From Halobacteriovorax marinus (GTDB lineage Bacteria; Bdellovibrionota; Bacteriovoracia; Bacteriovoracales; Bacteriovoracaceae): a stretch of 64,000 bases of DNA. The notes below the pieces were generated by a model, which was given only the letters and a program-made list of their open reading frames with translations, had not been told where the DNA came from and did not search any database. The position numbers and the translations under genes are program-made. Every line of letters begins with the position of its first letter. The first letter of the stretch is position 1. The stretch is from the NCBI GenBank assembly GCA_002163155.1, contig MAAO01000006.1, positions 434,001 through 498,000 of the forward strand, in the 5' to 3' direction. This document shows positions 60,418-64,000 of the stretch, piece after piece.

Positions 60418-61491
60418 TTAGTAGCAAACAACCTTAACAGTTTCACGCCAACCGTGTTGATCTTCATTTCTTCCTTCTTGTAGTGCAAGTAGAGAACCAC
60501 GAAGTTTCTTAGCGATTGGACCTTCTGGATTTGAAACATTCCACTCAGTTCCTGAGACGTCACCAAACTTTCCAATAGGAGTGATGATGGCAGCTGTTCC
60601 ACAAGCAAATGATTCAGTACAACTTCCGTCGTTGATAGCTTTTAGAAGTTTTTCAATTTCCATTTTCTCTTCAACCACTTCAATACCCTGATCTTTGGCG
60701 AGCTGGATAAGAGAGCTTCTTGTGATTCCATCAAGGATAGTGTCTTCAATTTTTGGAGTGAAAAGTTTTCCGTCAATGACTGCGAAGAAATTCATTCCTG
60801 ACATTTCTTCAATGTACTTTTTTTCAATTCCATCAAGCCAGAGAGTTTGTTGGTAACCAAGCTTCTTTGCTCTTTGCGCGGAGATTAAACTTCCGGCGTA
60901 GTTTCCACCTGTCTTAGCAGCTCCCATTCCACCAGGACACGCTCTTACGTTTTCTCTTTCTACGAGAACGCTTAAGCAACCTGTTGTGAAGTAAGATCCT
61001 GAAGGGGAGGCGATGACCATGAATTTATAAGTGTCACTTGGTTTAATACCAAGATTTTCATCTGTAGCGATCATGAATGGACGGAGGTAGAGAGATTCAC
61101 CCGAGTTTGTTGGGATGAAGTCATTTGAGTGTCCAACGATTGAGCGAACAGCTTCTAGGTAGATTTCCTCTGGAATTTCTGCCATGGCCATACGGCGAGC
61201 CGACTCGTTAAATCTCTGTGCGTTTCTTTCTGGTCTGAAAAGGTATGGACCGTGACCATCTGTATGGTAGGCCTTCATTCCTTCAAATATTTCTTGTCCG
61301 TAGTGGAGGACTTTTGCTGTTGGGTCTAGAGTTATAGGACCGTATGGGAGAAGTTCAAGCTCGCCCCATTTTCCATCTCTATAGTCACAAACGGCCATGA
61401 TAGGGACGAGTGTACTTCCAAAACCAATAGTTTCGGGGAGAGTGAAGTTCTTAAGCGCCTCAAGGGCCTTTGGGTCTATTTTAATGCTCAT
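60418..61491 (-). CDS. ilvE: Branched-chain amino acid aminotransferase
   Basis: A protein of 357 residues of the type II BCAT (fold type IV PLP) group. Motifs: GFGSTLVPIMAVCDY, QEIFEGMKAYH, LFRPERNAQRFNESARRM, AKTGGNYAGSLIS with the PLP-Lys, and CTESFACGTAAIITPIG. It transfers amino groups to make Val, Leu and Ile. AAGGA precedes the ATG. Single gene; the surface-protein gene upstream is in the same direction with 97 bases between. Length is normal for type II enzymes. Confidence 0.93.
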   Translation of the reverse strand: MSIKIDPKALEALKNFTLPETIGFGSTLVPIMAVCDYRDGKWGELELLPYGPITLDPTAKVLHYGQEIFEGMKAYHTDGHGPYLFRPERNAQRFNESARRMAMAEIPEEIYLEAVRSIVGHSNDFIPTNSGESLYLRPFMIATDENLGIKPSDTYKFMVIASPSGSYFTTGCLSVLVERENVRACPGGMGAAKTGGNYAGSLISAQRAKKLGYQQTLWLDGIEKKYIEEMSGMNFFAVIDGKLFTPKIEDTILDGITRSSLIQLAKDQGIEVVEEKMEIEKLLKAINDGSCTESFACGTAAIITPIGKFGDVSGTEWNVSNPEGPIAKKLRGSLLALQEGRNEDQHGWRETVKVVCY

Positions 61492-61588
61492 GGCTATATC
61501 CTTATAGATTTTAGTGGCAAACCATAACAGAAGCTAAATGAAGTGTGACGGGAGTGTGCGTAAGTTTTGAGGTTGTCTTTAGGCTAAG

Positions 61589-64000
61589 TTATTGAAAGAA
61601 GGGGGTTGCATCTGTGAAAGTGCTGTCTTCAATATTAATAATGATTGAGTGAGTGTCTGTTCCATCGATGAAGGTAGAGAACACCGTGTCATTTGTATTG
61701 TCGTCTCCGGTACCACTTACAAAGTTCTCTTGGATGAAAACTGTGAGGTGTCCAGCGGCGCTCGATTGGTCATCGTTGTTAGTAGTGTTAGTTTGCCTTG
61801 AAGATTTATGACCTGCGTCGGTTAATCTCACCAAGTAATTATCGTTGGCGACAGTAGTGGAAACATAGGCTTCATGATTGGCCCCAAGAACTCCAGTTAC
61901 AATTGTTAAGGCATTTACATTATGAAGTGCAGGGATAGTAGCAAAATCATCCACCGAGTTTTGTAAGTCTGAATTTGCAGCAGTCATGGCATCTGATCTA
62001 TAGAGCACGACATTATTTCCTGCATTGGTTGCCGCTACATAATTGAAGAGGTTACCAGTTCTAGCTCCAGACATTGAAATTCTTGTCATAAGGGCCGAAG
62101 CAAAAATATTAGTATCAGTTGCAGGTGATGAAGGAGCTCCACCAGTCGCGAGTGATGTGATGTCGTAAAAACCTGTTGCTGTGTCTCTATTTAAAATAAC
62201 GATTTCAGCATTGGCCTCATCGTAAGTAGAGTAGAGGTCACTTGAGTCGGTAGCGATAGTTGAAACACTTGAAAGAGTGGTTCCACCTGCAGTTGCGACA
62301 GTTTGATATCTAAATGAAATATTATTTGAATTATTAAAATCTATGTAAGGGAGAAACCATCTCGTTCCATCTGTTGAGATGGATCCAATTTTATTTGTCA
62401 CGATGTTGATATCAAAAGTATCAATGGTAGCGAGTGTTGCTCTATCAACTCTTCTTACACGCATAACGGAAGTGGGAGTGACAAAGAAGTCTGCTTCTTC
62501 AATTCTATAAGCAATATAGATAAAAGTGGCATCACCGACAACACTTATATCGTAGGGAACTTCCAATACGTTTGCCGTGGCAACGTCAGTGACAAATGTT
62601 CCAGTTGTGGCGCCAACGGTGTAAGCACCAGTGGCTGCATTATAAGTATTGTGTGAAATATTGATATTATTAGTCGCACTTGTAACGATGTATTGATTAA
62701 CTCCATCCATCCAAGTTGCGTGAGCAGCTGAGCTTGTGGCCACTGCTTGTTTGTCTGATTCTACGACAGTTGTGAAGCTATTGCCTGAACCAGTCCAAGT
62801 TCCACCAGTTAAGCCAGTACAATCGGCAGGGTTTCCAAAGCCATCATCACCAACACAAAGTCTAAGACAAACAACAGCACCATCTGCAATTGTTCCTACA
62901 TCTGGAGACCAAGTTAAAGTCGAAGATGTAGCTCCTGTGATATTTGTGTAAGCTGCAACACAAGTTACATTTTTCTGCCATTGGTAAATTATAGTATCAC
63001 CGTCAGCTGTTGAAGCGTCACTAAATACTGCTCCAGGAGAAATGCTGATTCCTGTTCCTTCTGAAATGAAGTTATCTGAAAGATAGGCGGGAGAAGGGGT
63101 AGCCGCTCCCATTGTTGGTGTTGGATTATCATTTGTAATTGTTATAGCAACAATATTTGAAGTAGAAGTTGCCGCTGCTGTATCGGGAGAGTCCGTAACG
63201 GTAACTCTAAAGTTAACTGCAGAAGTCGCTGCTCCCACAACTGCTGTTTGCGGAATAGTAAAACTAGCTGAAGTAGTAGCTACTGGATCAGTAGTATTTG
63301 ATATAGTGACGACATTACTCACAGATGCAGTAATATAAGTTCCTGCAGTTTGATCTAAGTATTCATAAGTGATTGTGTAATCATCGCGTTCTGCTTCAGA
63401 AACATTTGTTTCAAAGAATATAACGTCGCCTTCTGTTGCCGTATTGATAGCAGTTGTATTGTCCCCAGTATCATAGATATAGGTGTCAGTTCCTTGAGTG
63501 GCACCAGGTCCTGGTGCAAATACATTATTGATTGATGGAGTCGTTGTAATTTCTATGGGCTGTGCTAACCACGAGACAGTGTTAGAAGTTAACAGTGACG
63601 TGTCAGTAACAGTTGCTTGAATTGTATAAACAGTAGAGTCTGGAATGGATCCAGCATCACCAAAAGTACTAAAGGTAACTGTACATTGATATTTACCGGC
63701 CACTAGTGAACCAGATGCTTTTACACAATTAGACATGGTAGCAGCAGTCTTTAAAGGCATTGGAGAAACGCCATCTAAAGGTGAGGAGTTAATAGTAAAA
63801 TTAACAGCCATATTCACATCGACGCTTGGATCTTGATCTTTATCTTCTACAGTAATCGCAAAAATTGCAGCAGAGTTTTGAGTAATTGTAGCGAGTGCTG
63901 TACTTGTTCCTGCATCAATTGAAATAGTAGGAGCAGTATTTACAGGTTCAACACTTACAGTCCATTCAACTCTTGTGACTTCTGGATTAGCAGCGTAAGC
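61589..64000 (-). CDS. Large surface protein with Ig-like repeats, N-terminus outside window
   Basis: The frame is open to the end of the window, giving at least 803 residues of the C-terminal part. The N-terminal part has repeated Thr/Ser/Ala-rich beta-sandwich segments with N-T-A-P-T-I-S-I-D (63900 region), FTINSSPLDG, ATVTDTSLLTSNTVSW and ITNDNPTPTMGAATPSP, the style of cadherin/Ig-like adhesins. The C-terminal 350 residues have a different pattern (HATWMDGVNQYIVTSATN, DGTRWFLPYIDF, NAEIVILNRD, NVVLYRSD), which suggests a beta-propeller. Few Cys are present. No anchor is seen at the C-terminus (ends DSTFTDATPFFQ). Likely exported and attached by its N-terminus; adhesion to prey or surfaces is a guess. 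Any ATG at 63817 is internal. Confidence 0.7.
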   Translation of the reverse strand, partial: AYAANPEVTRVEWTVSVEPVNTAPTISIDAGTSTALATITQNSAAIFAITVEDKDQDPSVDVNMAVNFTINSSPLDGVSPMPLKTAATMSNCVKASGSLVAGKYQCTVTFSTFGDAGSIPDSTVYTIQATVTDTSLLTSNTVSWLAQPIEITTTPSINNVFAPGPGATQGTDTYIYDTGDNTTAINTATEGDVIFFETNVSEAERDDYTITYEYLDQTAGTYITASVSNVVTISNTTDPVATTSASFTIPQTAVVGAATSAVNFRVTVTDSPDTAAATSTSNIVAITITNDNPTPTMGAATPSPAYLSDNFISEGTGISISPGAVFSDASTADGDTIIYQWQKNVTCVAAYTNITGATSSTLTWSPDVGTIADGAVVCLRLCVGDDGFGNPADCTGLTGGTWTGSGNSFTTVVESDKQAVATSSAAHATWMDGVNQYIVTSATNNINISHNTYNAATGAYTVGATTGTFVTDVATANVLEVPYDISVVGDATFIYIAYRIEEADFFVTPTSVMRVRRVDRATLATIDTFDINIVTNKIGSISTDGTRWFLPYIDFNNSNNISFRYQTVATAGGTTLSSVSTIATDSSDLYSTYDEANAEIVILNRDTATGFYDITSLATGGAPSSPATDTNIFASALMTRISMSGARTGNLFNYVAATNAGNNVVLYRSDAMTAANSDLQNSVDDFATIPALHNVNALTIVTGVLGANHEAYVSTTVANDNYLVRLTDAGHKSSRQTNTTNNDDQSSAAGHLTVFIQENFVSGTGDDNTNDTVFSTFIDGTDTHSIIINIEDSTFTDATPFFQ

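Noticed and set aside
1-64000. rRNA or tRNA genes and CRISPR arrays
   Set aside because: No T-loop-like GGTTCGAATCC with acceptor pairing and no regularly spaced repeats were seen in the intergenic regions I read.

Overview
The window is AT-rich, densely packed bacterial chromosome from a Gram-negative (didermic) organism: it carries Kdo synthesis genes (kdsB, kdsA, kdsC), many lipoproteins with clear lipoboxes, a TolC-type outer-membrane protein and a secretin. The mix of a minimal Tad/Flp pilus locus, PilZ, SPOR and FecR-like envelope proteins, tightly overlapping genes and low GC resembles predatory Bdellovibrionota of the Bacteriovorax/Halobacteriovorax type. That assignment is an inference from gene content; no rRNA or tRNA was seen. 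There is no gene-free stretch longer than 300 bases.

Layout. 1-4.9 kb: an envelope operon of LPP20-like, LpoB-like and COG3014-like lipoproteins ending in a secreted HExxH protein. 5.0-8.0 kb: a partial complex I operon, nuoB-nuoC-nuoD-nuoI, with its own promoter and terminator. 8.1-14.0 kb: a PilZ protein, an RlmI-like methyltransferase, a membrane protein with TadB/TadC-like layout, ettA and an aspartokinase. 14.0-18.5 kb (minus strand): a Tad/Flp pilus operon (Flp pilin, TadE/TadG-like proteins, CpaC-type secretin, TadA/CpaF ATPase), interrupted on the plus strand by a 42-residue very basic protein gene with its own promoter and terminators. 18.7-24.6 kb: SPOR protein, mannose-1-phosphate guanylyltransferase, purB, and a TolC-like/beta-barrel pair.

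24.6-28.3 kb: kdsB-pyrG-kdsA-kdsC, with each junction overlapping by exactly 11 bp. 28.3-31.5 kb (minus): the most notable locus, a full-length LuxP homologue followed by a histidine kinase with a LuxQ-like sensor half. All of the AI-2-contacting residues I can recall from Vibrio LuxP are conserved, but the kinase lacks the receiver domain of Vibrio LuxQ. This looks like an AI-2 sensing module outside the vibrios. 31.6-42.5 kb: DUF493, gpsA, a DsbD-type reductase, a BtuF-like binding protein, CpoB-like and FecR-like proteins, guaB-guaA and a DUF3943 protein.

42.7-56.6 kb: a glycosyltransferase carrying a lipoprotein signal (odd), an HAD-like protein, two secreted proteins, dnaE, a secreted protein and a CsgG-like lipoprotein, pyrD, queC and a phosphohexomutase. 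56.7-60.4 kb: a ferredoxin, a Na+/H+ antiporter, and a small accessory island in which two paralogous ORF6N genes flank a BrnT/BrnA-like toxin-antitoxin pair. 60.4-64.0 kb: ilvE and the C-terminal part of a large surface protein that runs off the window.

Several convergent gene pairs overlap at their stop codons, and in two of them (manC-like/purB and gpsA/dsbD) the last codons of both genes build one perfect hairpin.
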